Assembly: GCF_003350345.1 (NCBI RefSeq)
Contig: NZ_QNVJ01000097.1
Span: forward strand, 1 to 64,000
Reading direction: 5' to 3'
DNA from: Alkalilacustris brevis
Lineage (GTDB): Bacteria > Pseudomonadota > Alphaproteobacteria > Rhodobacterales > Rhodobacteraceae
Length of the DNA: 64,000 nt
Shown here: positions 8,540 to 18,266 of the stretch, piece after piece
Numbering within the stretch: the first letter of the stretch is position 1
Layout: each line of letters starts with the position of its first letter
The notes under the pieces: model-generated
Told to the model about the DNA's origin: nothing
Seen by the model: the letters and a program-made list of their open reading frames with translations, nothing else
Databases searched by the model: none
Program-made: the position numbers and the translations under genes

Positions 8540-9625
8540 TTACATGACCTCGGTCAGATAGGCGAACCCGGCCAATGCGAGCAACCCGGCCAGCACCGCG
8601 AAGGCGATCTTCCAGGCTGACCAGGGGCGTTCGCCGCGCACCTTGCCGGTCTGTGCGTTCACCACGAAACGGTAGCTTTCGCCGCGATAGCGATAGGCCG
8701 CCACCCAGAGCGGCAGCAGCAGATGCCGGAATCGTTCGTTCGCGGTGGTGGTGTCGAGGCTGTGGATGCGCTGCGCATCACCGCCGATGTCGCGGCGCAC
8801 GTCCTCGCGGATGATTTCATCCATCCGCTCCTGTGCCAGGCCATGCCCTTCATCGAGCGCGACAGTATACCCTTCGGCCCGAAACCCGGCGATGAATTGC
8901 GGGTCATATGCTTCCAGCGCGTCCAGGTGCCACGGCTCCAGCGCGCGCACGTAGCGCCGCGGCAGGCTTCGCGAGGCCATGATCAGCAGGTTCTCGAACC
9001 GGCGCGAGACCTGGCCTGAAACCCGCCGCCAGCGGGTGCGCCGGCGCCGCCGCTTGCCGGTGCCGGTGTAGTAATAGGTGCCGCGTTCGCCGTGATACTG
9101 ACTGCGGGTATCGGCATCGAAGGCCCAGTAAGGCACGTAGACCCCGGCAAGGCGGTGATCGCGGCGGGCGAATTTCTTCAGCCCGTTGGGCGCGAACCAC
9201 AGCCCCGCCAGCCATTTGCGAAAGGCAGCCCGCGCGTCGGCTTCGGTCAGGGTGAAGGGCAGCACAGCCTGTGGCTTGATATGACGGTGCTTGCCGGTAT
9301 CGGTGACGACCGGTGTCGCGCAGAAGGGGCATTCGGCTGAATGCACATCGCGGTCGAACTCCACCTGCGCGCCGCAATTCGGGCAGGAGAGGACGCGGGT
9401 TTCCTCGATCGTCTGTTCGGGCAGGGCGCGGCCAAGCGTCTTGTGCAGATCGAGCGGGCGCATGGCCGCCTTGCGGGTGGCATCATCGACGCCGGGGATT
9501 TCCTGCTGATGGCCGCAATAGCTGCAGCGCATCGATATCTGCCCCGGCGCATACCGCAGATTGGCGCCGCACCGGGCGCAGGGAAAGCGGTGTTCCTGTC
9601 GGGTCTGGCTGGGCGTTTCGGGCAT
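8540..9625 (-). CDS. Tail-anchored zinc-ribbon protein of the TelA/SPFH stress module
   Basis: A 361-residue protein with two zinc ribbons at the N-terminus. The first uses CARC and CSYC (about residues 16-36), the second CPNC and CPFC (about 81-102). A middle domain of unknown fold follows, with an Arg-rich patch (GKRRRRRTRWRR). One C-terminal membrane helix (IAFAVLAGLLALAGFAYL) suggests a cytoplasm-facing, tail-anchored protein. Homologues are often labelled primosomal-N-like from the ribbon alone, which is misleading. It is the last gene of a five- or six-gene minus-strand run with SPFH, DUF2927, TelA and XpaC genes. The layout recalls Bacillus YdjG beside YdjI. Function is unproven; a membrane-stress sensor or adaptor is an inference. 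Confidence 0.8.
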   Translation of the reverse strand: MPETPSQTRQEHRFPCARCGANLRYAPGQISMRCSYCGHQQEIPGVDDATRKAAMRPLDLHKTLGRALPEQTIEETRVLSCPNCGAQVEFDRDVHSAECPFCATPVVTDTGKHRHIKPQAVLPFTLTEADARAAFRKWLAGLWFAPNGLKKFARRDHRLAGVYVPYWAFDADTRSQYHGERGTYYYTGTGKRRRRRTRWRRVSGQVSRRFENLLIMASRSLPRRYVRALEPWHLDALEAYDPQFIAGFRAEGYTVALDEGHGLAQERMDEIIREDVRRDIGGDAQRIHSLDTTTANERFRHLLLPLWVAAYRYRGESYRFVVNAQTGKVRGERPWSAWKIAFAVLAGLLALAGFAYLTEVM

Positions 9626-9680
9626 GTTTCAGGCGATGCGTGCAAGGCGGGGCATGTGCGCGCCCCTTGCGGGGATGGAT

Positions 9681-9720
9681 GCCTCCGGCGGGGATATTTT
9701 TATCACAGTGAAGGGGCGGG
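9681..9720 (+). repeat. Dispersed intergenic element, copy 1
   Basis: Core GCCTCCGGCGGGGATATTTT followed by TATCACAGTGAAGGGGCGGG. It fills the gap between the SPFH-GYF and zinc-ribbon genes and ends exactly at the SPFH stop codon. One of six copies in the window. Confidence 0.8.
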
Positions 9721-10854
9721 TCAGCCCGGTGCCGGTGGGGGCGGTGGCGGGGCCGCGGAAAAGAGATGGGCAAGCGCGGGCAGCGCGCCCGCCTTTTCCC
9801 AGCCGGCCTGGCCTTCGGTCCAGACCAGCGTGTCGCGGGTGATCTGGCCGGCCGCGGCCATGCGCGCTAGGTCATCGGTGCCGAAGGGGCCCCTGGTCTG
9901 GCCGTTCTCGGCGATATGCCAGAGGGTCTGTGCGGGCGGTGGGGGCGGCGGAGGCGGGGCCGCGCCCGGTTGGGCGGGGGGCTGCGCGCCGGATTGCGGC
10001 TGCTGGGCCATCTGCCCGGCCATGGTCATGCCCATCCCCATGCCAAGCCCGGCCCCGAGGCCGCTGCCCATGCCGCCGCCTTCGGTGGTTGCGGCGGCCT
10101 GCATGGCCTCGGCGGTGGCGAACTTGGCGTATTTGTCCAGATCGCCCACCACGCCCATCGAGGTGCGTTTGTCGAGCGCCTTTTCCACCGCTTCGGGCAG
10201 CGAGATGTTCTCGATGTAGAGCTCGGGCATTTCCAGCCCGTATTCGGTGAGCGTGGGCGAGATGGCCTCGGCAATGATCGCGCTCAGCTCGCGCGTGTTG
10301 GCGGCCATGTCGAGCACCGGTATGCCGCTGGCGGCCACCGCGCGGGAAAACTTCTGCACCACGATGTTGCGGATCTGGAGCGCGATCTCGTCCTGGGTGA
10401 AATGACCGTCGGTGCCGACGATCTCGGTCATGAAGCGCGCGGGGTCAGTGATGCGGATGGTATAGGACCCGAAGGCGCGCAGCCGGGTGGGGCCGAATTC
10501 GGGGTCGCGCAGCATCACCGGGTTCTTGGTGCCCCATTTGAGGTTGGTGAAGCGGCGCGTGTTGATGAAGTAGATTTCCGACTTGAAGGGCGAGTTGAAC
10601 GCGTGGCTCCAGTGCTGGAGCGTCGTCATGATCGGCATGTTGTTGGTTTCGAGCTGGTAGAGGCCCGGCTCGAAGATGTCGGCAAGCTGGCCTTCATGCA
10701 CGAACACCGCCACCTGGGAGGCGCGCACCGTCAGCTTGGCGCCGTACTTGATGGCGTTGCCGTGGCGCTCGAACCGCCAGACCATGGTGTCGCGCGAATC
10801 ATCGGTCCATTCGATGACATCGATGAATTCGCCCCTGAGAAAGCTGAAGACCAT
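9721..10854 (-). CDS. SPFH-domain protein with C-terminal GYF_2 domain
   Basis: A 377-residue protein. Residues about 25-250 form an SPFH (band 7/prohibitin-like) domain of the 'virion core protein' subgroup, with no obvious membrane helix. A Gly/Met-rich linker (about 255-290) and a Pro run follow. A GYF_2-type domain comes next (WHIAENGQTRGPFGTDDL, TLVWTEGQAGWEKA), then a Pro tail. GYF domains bind proline-rich or partner peptides. The ATG at 10854 has a strong AGGAGGG box; the 18 extra codons upstream are not supported. Related Bacillus YdjI works with PspA-type envelope stress proteins. A membrane-surface scaffold role is inferred. Confidence 0.85.
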   Translation of the reverse strand: MVFSFLRGEFIDVIEWTDDSRDTMVWRFERHGNAIKYGAKLTVRASQVAVFVHEGQLADIFEPGLYQLETNNMPIMTTLQHWSHAFNSPFKSEIYFINTRRFTNLKWGTKNPVMLRDPEFGPTRLRAFGSYTIRITDPARFMTEIVGTDGHFTQDEIALQIRNIVVQKFSRAVAASGIPVLDMAANTRELSAIIAEAISPTLTEYGLEMPELYIENISLPEAVEKALDKRTSMGVVGDLDKYAKFATAEAMQAAATTEGGGMGSGLGAGLGMGMGMTMAGQMAQQPQSGAQPPAQPGAAPPPPPPPPAQTLWHIAENGQTRGPFGTDDLARMAAAGQITRDTLVWTEGQAGWEKAGALPALAHLFSAAPPPPPPAPG

Positions 10855-10949
10855 CTCTTTCCCTCCTGTGCGCGCCCGCCATGTGCCGCGGGGCGGAAGC
10901 CGTTGCATTCGCCGGGTTCAGGCCGCGCGGCCCGGTTGCGGGCCTTGTT

Positions 10950-11915
10950 TCAACTTTCGCCGCCCAGCAGCCCCGATGCAATGCGCCGCACGATCGGGCG
11001 GGCCTCGTCCTCGCGCATGCCGGGGCGCAGGCGGCGATCATAGAGGATGCGCAGCAGCAACTCGTCATGCCGGGTGAGCAGAGCGAATTCCTCGTTATCG
11101 TTGAAGATCGAGGGGCGCGCCTGGTCGGAATCGTTGGGCAGGCCGAGCCCCTGCGCCAGTTCCTCGTGATAGCAGGAAAGCCGCGTCAGATCGGGCAGTT
11201 CGGCCCGGATCACCGCAACGGCCTGACTGTAGGTGTTGGTGCCGCCGCGTGAAAATGCCAGCACAATGCAGGAGACCGAGCGCGGCAGGTTGGTGATGGT
11301 GCGCACCGCCAGCGGATCGATCCCGGGCACCATCTGCTGCAATTCCTCGCCGAAATCGCGGCGCTGGTCCTCGTCGAATACGAGGATGTGGTAATTGGCG
11401 GCGCTGCGGCTTGCGCTGCTGTCGAGCAGGGTGAGCGGGTGATCGGTCAGCGTGGCCAGCCGCGCCACATAGGCGCGCACGTCTTCGGTGTCGCGCCGGC
11501 GCTGATCCGCGGGCACGCTGGGCGAGAATTCAAGGCGCATACGCACCGGCGCCGTCCAGCGGCGCAGTGGCGCGGGGCTGGCGCGCTGCACCAGGCGGCC
11601 GCCCACTTCGGTGTATTCGTCGTAAAGTGCGACGCGCACGAAATTGTTCACCAGCATGTTGGTGGTGAAGGGCGTGTCATCGCCGCCGCCATCGGTGCGC
11701 AGAAAGCCGCGTGCCAGCAGGGCGGCCTCCTGCGTGGCGAAATACTGCCGGATGGCTTCGCTTGCCGGCGAGGGCGGCGCGGGCGCTTCGGCCTCGGGCC
11801 GCGCCGGCGGCGGGGCAGGGCCTGCGGGCGGCTCAAGAAACCCTTCGCAAGCAGCCAAGGCCGCCAGAATCCCGGCGGCGCCGAGGCCTTTGAGCACTCC
11901 CGCACGCCGCATCAT
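10950..11915 (-). CDS. DUF2927 lipoprotein
   Basis: A 321-residue exported lipoprotein. The signal peptide ends in the lipobox LAAC with acylated Cys23, followed by a Pro/Ala-rich linker to about residue 52. The rest is a DUF2927 domain. Its most striking segment, near residue 250, is CYHEELAQGLGLPND. This resembles the zinc-binding helix of metzincin peptidases, but the second histidine is replaced by glutamine, so activity is uncertain. It lies 31 bases downstream of telA in the same transcript and is the only predicted periplasmic member of the module. Role unknown; an envelope-side sensor or protease-like partner is a guess. Confidence 0.82.
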   Translation of the reverse strand: MMRRAGVLKGLGAAGILAALAACEGFLEPPAGPAPPPARPEAEAPAPPSPASEAIRQYFATQEAALLARGFLRTDGGGDDTPFTTNMLVNNFVRVALYDEYTEVGGRLVQRASPAPLRRWTAPVRMRLEFSPSVPADQRRRDTEDVRAYVARLATLTDHPLTLLDSSASRSAANYHILVFDEDQRRDFGEELQQMVPGIDPLAVRTITNLPRSVSCIVLAFSRGGTNTYSQAVAVIRAELPDLTRLSCYHEELAQGLGLPNDSDQARPSIFNDNEEFALLTRHDELLLRILYDRRLRPGMREDEARPIVRRIASGLLGGES

Positions 11916-11946
11916 GCCGTGATCTCGGCTGTCTGTTGCATATGCT

Positions 11947-13122
11947 CTACCCCGTCCGCCCCTCTTGCGCGGCCTTGCCGGTGCTGGCCTTGGCCAGGGC
12001 GCTGCGCAGTTCCGATTCCATCTGGGTCAGTTCCTTTTCGGCGCTGGCGCGGCGCGCCTTGCCTTCCTCGGCGATGCGCAGGCTGTCCTCGATGGTGGCG
12101 ATCAGCGAATCGTTGGCTTTGCGGATGGCATCGATATCGAAGATGCCGCGCTCCATCTCTTCGCGTACGATGCGGTTCGATTCGCGCAGGTTGTCGGCAT
12201 TGGAGGTCAGCAGATCGTTGGTCAGGTCGGCGGCCTTGCGCACGGCTTCGGCGGCCTCGCGCGAGCGCTGGATGGTCAGCGCCTGGGCCAGTTGCGTTTC
12301 CCAAAGCGGCACGGTGTTGACCAGCGTCGAGTTGATCCGCGTCACCAGCGACTTGTCATTTTCCTGCACCAGCCGGATCGAGGGTAGCGCCTGCATCGTC
12401 ACCTGCCGCGTCAGCTTCAGGTCATGTACGCGGCGCTCCAGATCGTCGCGCGCGGCGCGCAGGTCGCGCAGTTCCTGCGCGACCATCACGGCGTCTTCCT
12501 CGCTGGCGTTGTCGGCTTTTCCGGCAAGTTCGGGGATAGTCTCGGACTCCAGTTCTCTCAGCTTGGCTTCGCCCGCGGCGATGTAGAGCGCCAGCTCATC
12601 GTAAAAGGCCAGCGTCTTTTCATAGAGCTTGTCGAGCGCCTTGACGTCCTTGAGCAACTGGTGCTCGTGGCCGAGCAGCCCCTCGGTGATCCGGTCGATC
12701 TGCGCCTGCACGGTCTCGTAACGGGCGAGAAAGCGCGCGAAGGGCGCGCCGCGGCCGGTCAGGCGTTCCCACCAGCTGGGCTGACGCCGGCCGTCGAGTT
12801 CGTTGACCGAGAAGCCGCGGAGCGTCGAGACGATCTCGCCCAGGCTGTCGCCTGCGGGGCCGATATCCTTGTTCTTCACATCCGAAAGCATCGCCTGGCT
12901 GATCTGCTGCAGGTCGGCCTGGGCGCGGGCGCCGAACCCTATGATCGAGCCGGAATTGCCCAGGTCGATCTCGTCCATGCGGGTGCGGATTTCGCGGGCG
13001 CGCTCGGGCGGGGCAGCGTCAAGCGCTGGCAGCTCTGCCTCCGGCTCGGGCAGGGCTGCTTCGCTGAGGGCCGTGATTTCGGCCTGTTCCTGGGCAGCCT
13101 TGGCGCGGGTGTCATCAGCCAT
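11947..13122 (-). CDS. telA: TelA-family toxic anion resistance protein
   Basis: A 391-residue cytoplasmic protein of the TelA/YaaN family, linked to resistance to tellurite, colicins and envelope stress. It is almost wholly helical and acidic. Typical segments are LGNSGSIIGFGARAQADLQQISQAML near the start, the WWERL motif, and a long coiled-coil core (LYIAAGEAKLRELESE, QELRDLRAARDDLERRVHDL). The conserved VPLWETQLAQAL and ANDSLIATIEDSLRIAEEGK stretches identify the family. It lies 39 bases after the XpaC gene, a pairing also known from Bacillus (xpaC-yaaN). Mechanism unknown. Confidence 0.9.
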   Translation of the reverse strand: MADDTRAKAAQEQAEITALSEAALPEPEAELPALDAAPPERAREIRTRMDEIDLGNSGSIIGFGARAQADLQQISQAMLSDVKNKDIGPAGDSLGEIVSTLRGFSVNELDGRRQPSWWERLTGRGAPFARFLARYETVQAQIDRITEGLLGHEHQLLKDVKALDKLYEKTLAFYDELALYIAAGEAKLRELESETIPELAGKADNASEEDAVMVAQELRDLRAARDDLERRVHDLKLTRQVTMQALPSIRLVQENDKSLVTRINSTLVNTVPLWETQLAQALTIQRSREAAEAVRKAADLTNDLLTSNADNLRESNRIVREEMERGIFDIDAIRKANDSLIATIEDSLRIAEEGKARRASAEKELTQMESELRSALAKASTGKAAQEGRTG

Positions 13123-13161
13123 CTGAGGATCCTTTCGGTTGCGGGCCGGGCGGCCGGTAAT

Positions 13162-14058
13162 CTAGCGCGCGGCGGCGTCAGTCTCGGCTTCGGGGCGCAG
13201 CCCTTCACGGGCAAGGCGTTCGCGCAATACTTCCATTTCAATGTCGAGTGCGGTGCGGTCATTGGCAAGCAATGCTTCGGTGCGGGCGGCAAAATTTTCC
13301 TGAAGGTCGCTCAGAAGCGCCTCATAATCCTGTCGTGCCTGCGCGTCGCTGCGGCGCGCGTAAAGGGCGGCGAACTTCTCGGTCGCGTCGCGCGCGCCCA
13401 GAAGGTAGACGCCCAGATAGCGGCGCGCGGCGGTCAGGCTGCGGGGGTCATCCTCGACTGCGCGGAACATGACGCGCGCCTGGCCTGAGAAATCGGCCAC
13501 GCGATCCGCAAGCCGGCGGTCGCCCAACGCCCTTATGTGCTGCTGTATTGCGGCCAGGTGCGCCTCGGCCTCGGTGACGGCACGGGCAACACGATCGGTC
13601 TGGAACGAGTCGAGCCCCTCGGTGCCCTTGTCTTGCAGCGGGTCGGGGCCGAACGAGATGAAATGCAGCGCCGCGCCGAAAAGCGCAAAGATCACTGGCG
13701 CGGCCAGGTCGCCACCCGGTGCGTAGCCTCCCAGCGCCAGCCCCAGCCCCATCAGCCCCGAGCCGAAGATCTTGCGCGGAATGGCCGGGCGCTTTGCTAC
13801 GCGGCGTGCGTCATAGGCTTCTTCGGCGCGCAGCCCCTCGCGGGTGAGCCAGGCCGAAAGCATCAGCACGCCGAAGGCCAGAAGATCGAGCGCCATGCCC
13901 GCGGGTGTGCCGAGAAAGGCCGTGATCGCGAAGGGCAGGGGCAAAAGGAACATAAGATTGGCGCGTGCGCCGATCCGCGACGGGCGCGGCACGACCGGGG
14001 GCGCGCTATCGGCGCCCTGGCGAGGCGGGCTGTATTTGCCGCCGATTCTGCGTGCCAT
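13162..14058 (-). CDS. XpaC-like membrane protein (5-bromo-4-chloroindolyl phosphate hydrolysis family)
   Basis: A 298-residue protein with a basic N-terminus, two closely spaced membrane helices (about residues 32-65: LMFLLPLPFAITAFLG, MALDLLAFGVLMLSAWL), a second hydrophobic stretch (about 97-130) and a helical cytoplasmic domain. The C-terminal half with QDYEALLSDLQENFAARTEALLANDRTALDIEMEVL matches XpaC, whose old name comes from a hydrolysis phenotype and not a proven activity. The ATG at 14058 shares its first base with the stop codon of a tiny upstream ORF. It heads the TelA module. Confidence 0.82.
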   Translation of the reverse strand: MARRIGGKYSPPRQGADSAPPVVPRPSRIGARANLMFLLPLPFAITAFLGTPAGMALDLLAFGVLMLSAWLTREGLRAEEAYDARRVAKRPAIPRKIFGSGLMGLGLALGGYAPGGDLAAPVIFALFGAALHFISFGPDPLQDKGTEGLDSFQTDRVARAVTEAEAHLAAIQQHIRALGDRRLADRVADFSGQARVMFRAVEDDPRSLTAARRYLGVYLLGARDATEKFAALYARRSDAQARQDYEALLSDLQENFAARTEALLANDRTALDIEMEVLRERLAREGLRPEAETDAAAR

Positions 14059-14117
14059 CAGCGCCCCCCGGCAAAGGCGACGTAGAGCACCAGCAGCACC
14101 AGCAGGGCAAAGGCCAT
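14058..14117 (-). CDS. Possible 19-residue membrane peptide translationally coupled to XpaC
   Basis: A short frame encodes MAFALLVLLVLYVAFAGGR, a single hydrophobic helix with a positive C-terminus. Its TGA overlaps the ATG of the XpaC-like gene by one base (TGATG). A GGAG box sits eight bases before its own ATG. An in-frame ATG at 14141 would add eight residues but has no ribosome-binding site. Such overlap usually marks translational coupling. Expression is unproven. Confidence 0.45.
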   Translation of the reverse strand: MAFALLVLLVLYVAFAGGR

Positions 14118-14282
14118 TTTCTGCACTCCGGTCGCTGACATCTGGGGGCACTTTCGCTGGGCTGCCTTCGGGGCAGAGTATAGGCCAATGCGCGCATCCG
14201 TTCCAGTTCCCGTTGAAGAATGGCGGGGGACGCGGCAGGGGCGCGCGTCAGACGGCGTGCGGGGTGTTGTCGGGGCACGGGG

Positions 14283-14311
14283 CTTGCAGGTTTGCCGGGG
14301 CCTTACCATAT
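14283..14311 (+). promoter_or_regulatory. Candidate RpoH promoter of hsp20-DUF1150
   Basis: CTTGCAG at 14283 and CCATAT at 14306-14311 have the box sequences and spacing expected for heat-shock sigma factor promoters in alphaproteobacteria. Transcription would start near 14318, about 57 bases before the hsp20 start codon. Confidence 0.5.
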
Positions 14312-14374
14312 CTTTCGGGACGGTCGCCATGACGGGGCCGGACATGCAACGTCGCTTTACCAAGGGCTTGCCAG

Positions 14375-14791
14375 ATGACGAGACATACTTTTGCCACGCA
14401 CCCGTTTCTTCTGGGGTTTGAGCAGCTTGACCGGCTGGTCGAGCGCAGCGCCAAGACGGGCAGCGAAGGCTACCCCCCCTACAATATCGAACAGTCGGGC
14501 GAAAACGCCTATCGCATCACCCTGGCCGTGGCCGGGTTTCGCGAGGACGAGCTGAGCATCACGCTTGAAGATCGTCAGCTTATGATCCGCGGGCGTCAGT
14601 CGGACGATGACGACGAAAGCCGCGTCTATCTTCATCGCGGTATTGCCTCGCGGGCGTTTCAGCGCAGCTTTGTGCTGGCCGAGGGCGTGGAAATTGCCGG
14701 GGCGGTCCTTGAGAACGGATTGCTGCATATCGATCTGCGCCGGGCTGTGCCCAAGCCGACCGTGCGGCGGATCGAAATTGGCAGGGCGTAA
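14375..14791 (+). CDS. Hsp20-family small heat-shock protein (IbpA-like)
   Basis: Small holdase chaperone of 138 residues, closer to the IbpA class than the Hsp20 at 7392. It begins MTRHTFATHPFLLGFEQLDRL, with the IbpA-type aromatic N-terminal arm. The alpha-crystallin domain includes PPYNIEQSGENAYRITLAVAGF, and the final strand motif reads AVLENGLLHIDLRR. A tail with RRIEIGR provides the I-x-I anchor. The start follows AAGGG. It is paired with a DUF1150 gene 13 bases downstream, a recurrent arrangement in Rhodobacterales, and has a heat-shock-type promoter upstream. Confidence 0.93.
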   Translation: MTRHTFATHPFLLGFEQLDRLVERSAKTGSEGYPPYNIEQSGENAYRITLAVAGFREDELSITLEDRQLMIRGRQSDDDDESRVYLHRGIASRAFQRSFVLAEGVEIAGAVLENGLLHIDLRRAVPKPTVRRIEIGRA

Positions 14792-14804
14792 GGGGGGGGT
14801 TGTG

Positions 14805-15035
14805 ATGAACAGCAAGATAAATCTGCCCAACGTGTCGGACGAGGCGCCGATCGTCTACGTGCGCGCGGTCGCGGTGAGCGACCTGCCCGACGAGCTGCGC
14901 CGCGAAGCCGAAGGGATGAAAACGCTTTACGCCGTGCATGATGCCGATGGCGAGCGCCTTGCGCTGGTGGCAGACAGGCGGCTGGCCTTCGTGCTTGCGC
15001 GACAGAATGATCTGGCGCCGGTCAGCGTACATTGA
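14805..15035 (+). CDS. DUF1150 family protein
   Basis: A 76-residue acidic protein of the DUF1150 family. Conserved features visible are an N-terminal segment ending in IVYVRAVAVSDLPDELR and the C-terminal LYAVHDADGERLALVADRRLAFVLARQNDL. The start at 14805 follows a long G-rich ribosome-binding stretch. Members sit next to small heat-shock genes in alphaproteobacteria and are probably co-induced. Their biochemical role is not known to me; a helper of the small heat-shock protein is an inference from synteny. Confidence 0.88.
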   Translation: MNSKINLPNVSDEAPIVYVRAVAVSDLPDELRREAEGMKTLYAVHDADGERLALVADRRLAFVLARQNDLAPVSVH

Positions 15036-15066
15036 AGCAACGCGGGGCGCGCGGGCTTGACGCGCG

Positions 15067-15918
15067 TCAGCGCAGGCGCGATGTCAGCGCAAGTCCCACG
15101 CCTCCCAGCACGACGGCTGCCGCAAGCATGGCGGGCAGGCTGGGGGGTTCGCCCAGCAGTAGTGCTCCGCCCGCCAGCGCGATTACCGGCACTGTCAGTT
15201 GCGCCACTGCCGCCGCCGAGGCGGCGAGATGCGGCAGCACCGCATACCACAGCGCATAACCCAAGCCTGAAGTTACGGCCCCGGACAGAATGGCAAGGCC
15301 GATGCCCGGCAGGCTGGTCGCCACCGTGCCGGCAAAGGCCAGCATGGCGAGCACCGCGAACGGGGTGGCCCACAGGAAATTGGTTGCCGTGGCCGCCAGC
15401 GCGTCGCCTGCGCGTGCACCGCGCAGCGAATAGATCCCCCAACCCAGCGCCGCGGCAGCCATCAGCGCCGCGCCGACCGGATAGGGCGCGGCGCCGGCCG
15501 GGCTGGTGAGCCATGCCAGCCCGGCAAGAGCCATCGCCGCGCCGCCGATCCGCCGGGGCGCGAGCGTCTCGCCGCGAAGCAAGGCGCCGGCAAACATCGT
15601 GATCTGAACGCCGCCAAACAGGATCAGCGCGCCAAGCCCGGCGTCGAGCCACAGATAGGCGAAGGAAAACCCCAGCATGTAGAGCGTGAGCCCGGCCACG
15701 CCCCAGGGGTCTGCTCGACGCAGCGCCCGAAGGTGACGGTCGCGCACGGCGATGATCCCGGCCAGCATGAGCGCTCCTGATGCAAGGCGGATCGCGGCGA
15801 ACTCGGCCGCGCCGATGGCTTCCTCTGCCAGTGCCAGCCGGTTGAGCAGCGAGTTCGCCGCAAAAAAGACCATGACGAGGGACGAGACCAGGAACAGTCG
15901 CATGGCGCAGCATCTCAT
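15067..15918 (-). CDS. DMT-superfamily (EamA) transporter
   Basis: Inner-membrane permease of 283 residues with about ten helices made of two EamA repeats. Typical pieces are VMVFFAANSLLNRLAL at the start, LYMLGFSFAYLWLDAGLGALILFGGVQITM in the first repeat, and GLGYALWYAVLPHLAASAAAVAQLTVPVIALAGGALLLGE in the second, the standard EamA ending. Substrates of such proteins are often amino acids or metabolites, but none can be named here. The start may be 15918 or the ATG at 15903; neither has a clear ribosome-binding site. It follows groEL in the same direction, separated by a strong terminator. Confidence 0.82.
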   Translation of the reverse strand: MRCCAMRLFLVSSLVMVFFAANSLLNRLALAEEAIGAAEFAAIRLASGALMLAGIIAVRDRHLRALRRADPWGVAGLTLYMLGFSFAYLWLDAGLGALILFGGVQITMFAGALLRGETLAPRRIGGAAMALAGLAWLTSPAGAAPYPVGAALMAAAALGWGIYSLRGARAGDALAATATNFLWATPFAVLAMLAFAGTVATSLPGIGLAILSGAVTSGLGYALWYAVLPHLAASAAAVAQLTVPVIALAGGALLLGEPPSLPAMLAAAVVLGGVGLALTSRLR

Positions 15919-15940
15919 TGGCGGCTGGCACCCGGCAATG

Positions 15941-15964
15941 AAAAAGGGGGCCGCATTGGCCCCC
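15941..15964 (-). terminator. Intrinsic terminator of groESL
   Basis: On the minus strand a GGGGGCC/GGCCCCC stem with a 5-base loop runs straight into five T. It lies about 30 bases after the groEL stop codon. Confidence 0.85.
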
Positions 15965-15992
15965 TTTCCCGTTTTCTGGCTGTCCGGGCAGC

Positions 15993-17675
<1,683 letters not shown>

Positions 17676-17703
17676 TTACGCAAGAAGAACAGCCTCGGGG
17701 CGA

Positions 17704-17991
17704 TCAGCCGATGATCCCGAGGATGTCGCTTTCCTTCATGATCAGCAGTTCTTCGCCATCGATCGTGACCTCGGTGCCCGACCACTTGCCGAACAGCACG
17801 CGATCGCCGGCCTTGACCGACGGTGCGATCAGCTCGCCCGATTCCTTGCGCGCGCCGTCACCGACCGAAACGATTTCGCCCTCGGAGGGTTTTTCCTTGG
17901 CGGTGTCGGGAATGATCAGCCCGCCCTTGGTCTTCTCTTCGCTTTCGACGCGACGCACGAGCACACGGTCATGCAGGGGTTTGAATGCCAT
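17704..17991 (-). CDS. groES: Co-chaperonin GroES
   Basis: A 95-residue co-chaperonin that caps GroEL as a heptamer. It has the usual start [14 protein letters not shown], the mobile loop region [21 protein letters not shown], the [14 protein letters not shown] segment and the ending [10 protein letters not shown]. It is the first gene of the groESL operon; the leader between the predicted transcription start (about 18053) and the ATG holds the CIRCE operator, so HrcA repression and heat induction are expected. Confidence 0.99.
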   Translation of the reverse strand: MAFKPLHDRVLVRRVESEEKTKGGLIIPDTAKEKPSEGEIVSVGDGARKESGELIAPSVKAGDRVLFGKWSGTEVTIDGEELLIMKESDILGIIG

Positions 17992-18025
17992 CTGAGAACT
18001 CCCTCAGGTTCCAGGTTGAATGGGA

Positions 18026-18052
18026 TTAGCACTCTCTCTTGATGAGTGCTAA
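18026..18052 (-). promoter_or_regulatory. CIRCE operator of groESL
   Basis: A perfect inverted repeat TTAGCACTC (18026-18034) and GAGTGCTAA (18044-18052) with the canonical 9-base spacer. This is the binding site of the heat-shock repressor HrcA and lies at or just after the predicted transcription start. Confidence 0.98.
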
Positions 18053-18059
18053 CGACGCC

Positions 18060-18088
18060 GAGATAGGTAAGCTGCGGCGCAGTGTCAA
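18060..18088 (-). promoter_or_regulatory. Sigma-70-type promoter of groESL
   Basis: On the minus strand a consensus TTGACA (18088-18083) is followed after 17 bases by TATCTC (18065-18060). The CIRCE repeat begins eight bases downstream, so HrcA would block initiation directly. Confidence 0.85.
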
Positions 18089-18266
18089 CGGGGGGCGGGG
18101 ATGAAAAATTTTCCGACGTGCCGGCGGGCGTGCCGGCAGGGCATGACTCGCCTGCGGCGGCCGGCCTGATCCGATGCTCCGCATCGCATTTTCCCGCCCC
18201 CGTGACAATCCCGGCGCCAGCCCCTATAAGGCCGCAAAATCTGCCCAAAACATCGGAAACATTCCC

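Noticed and set aside
8540..9625. Primosomal protein N'/helicase annotation for the zinc-ribbon protein
   Set aside because: No helicase motifs are present; only the zinc ribbons resemble PriA.
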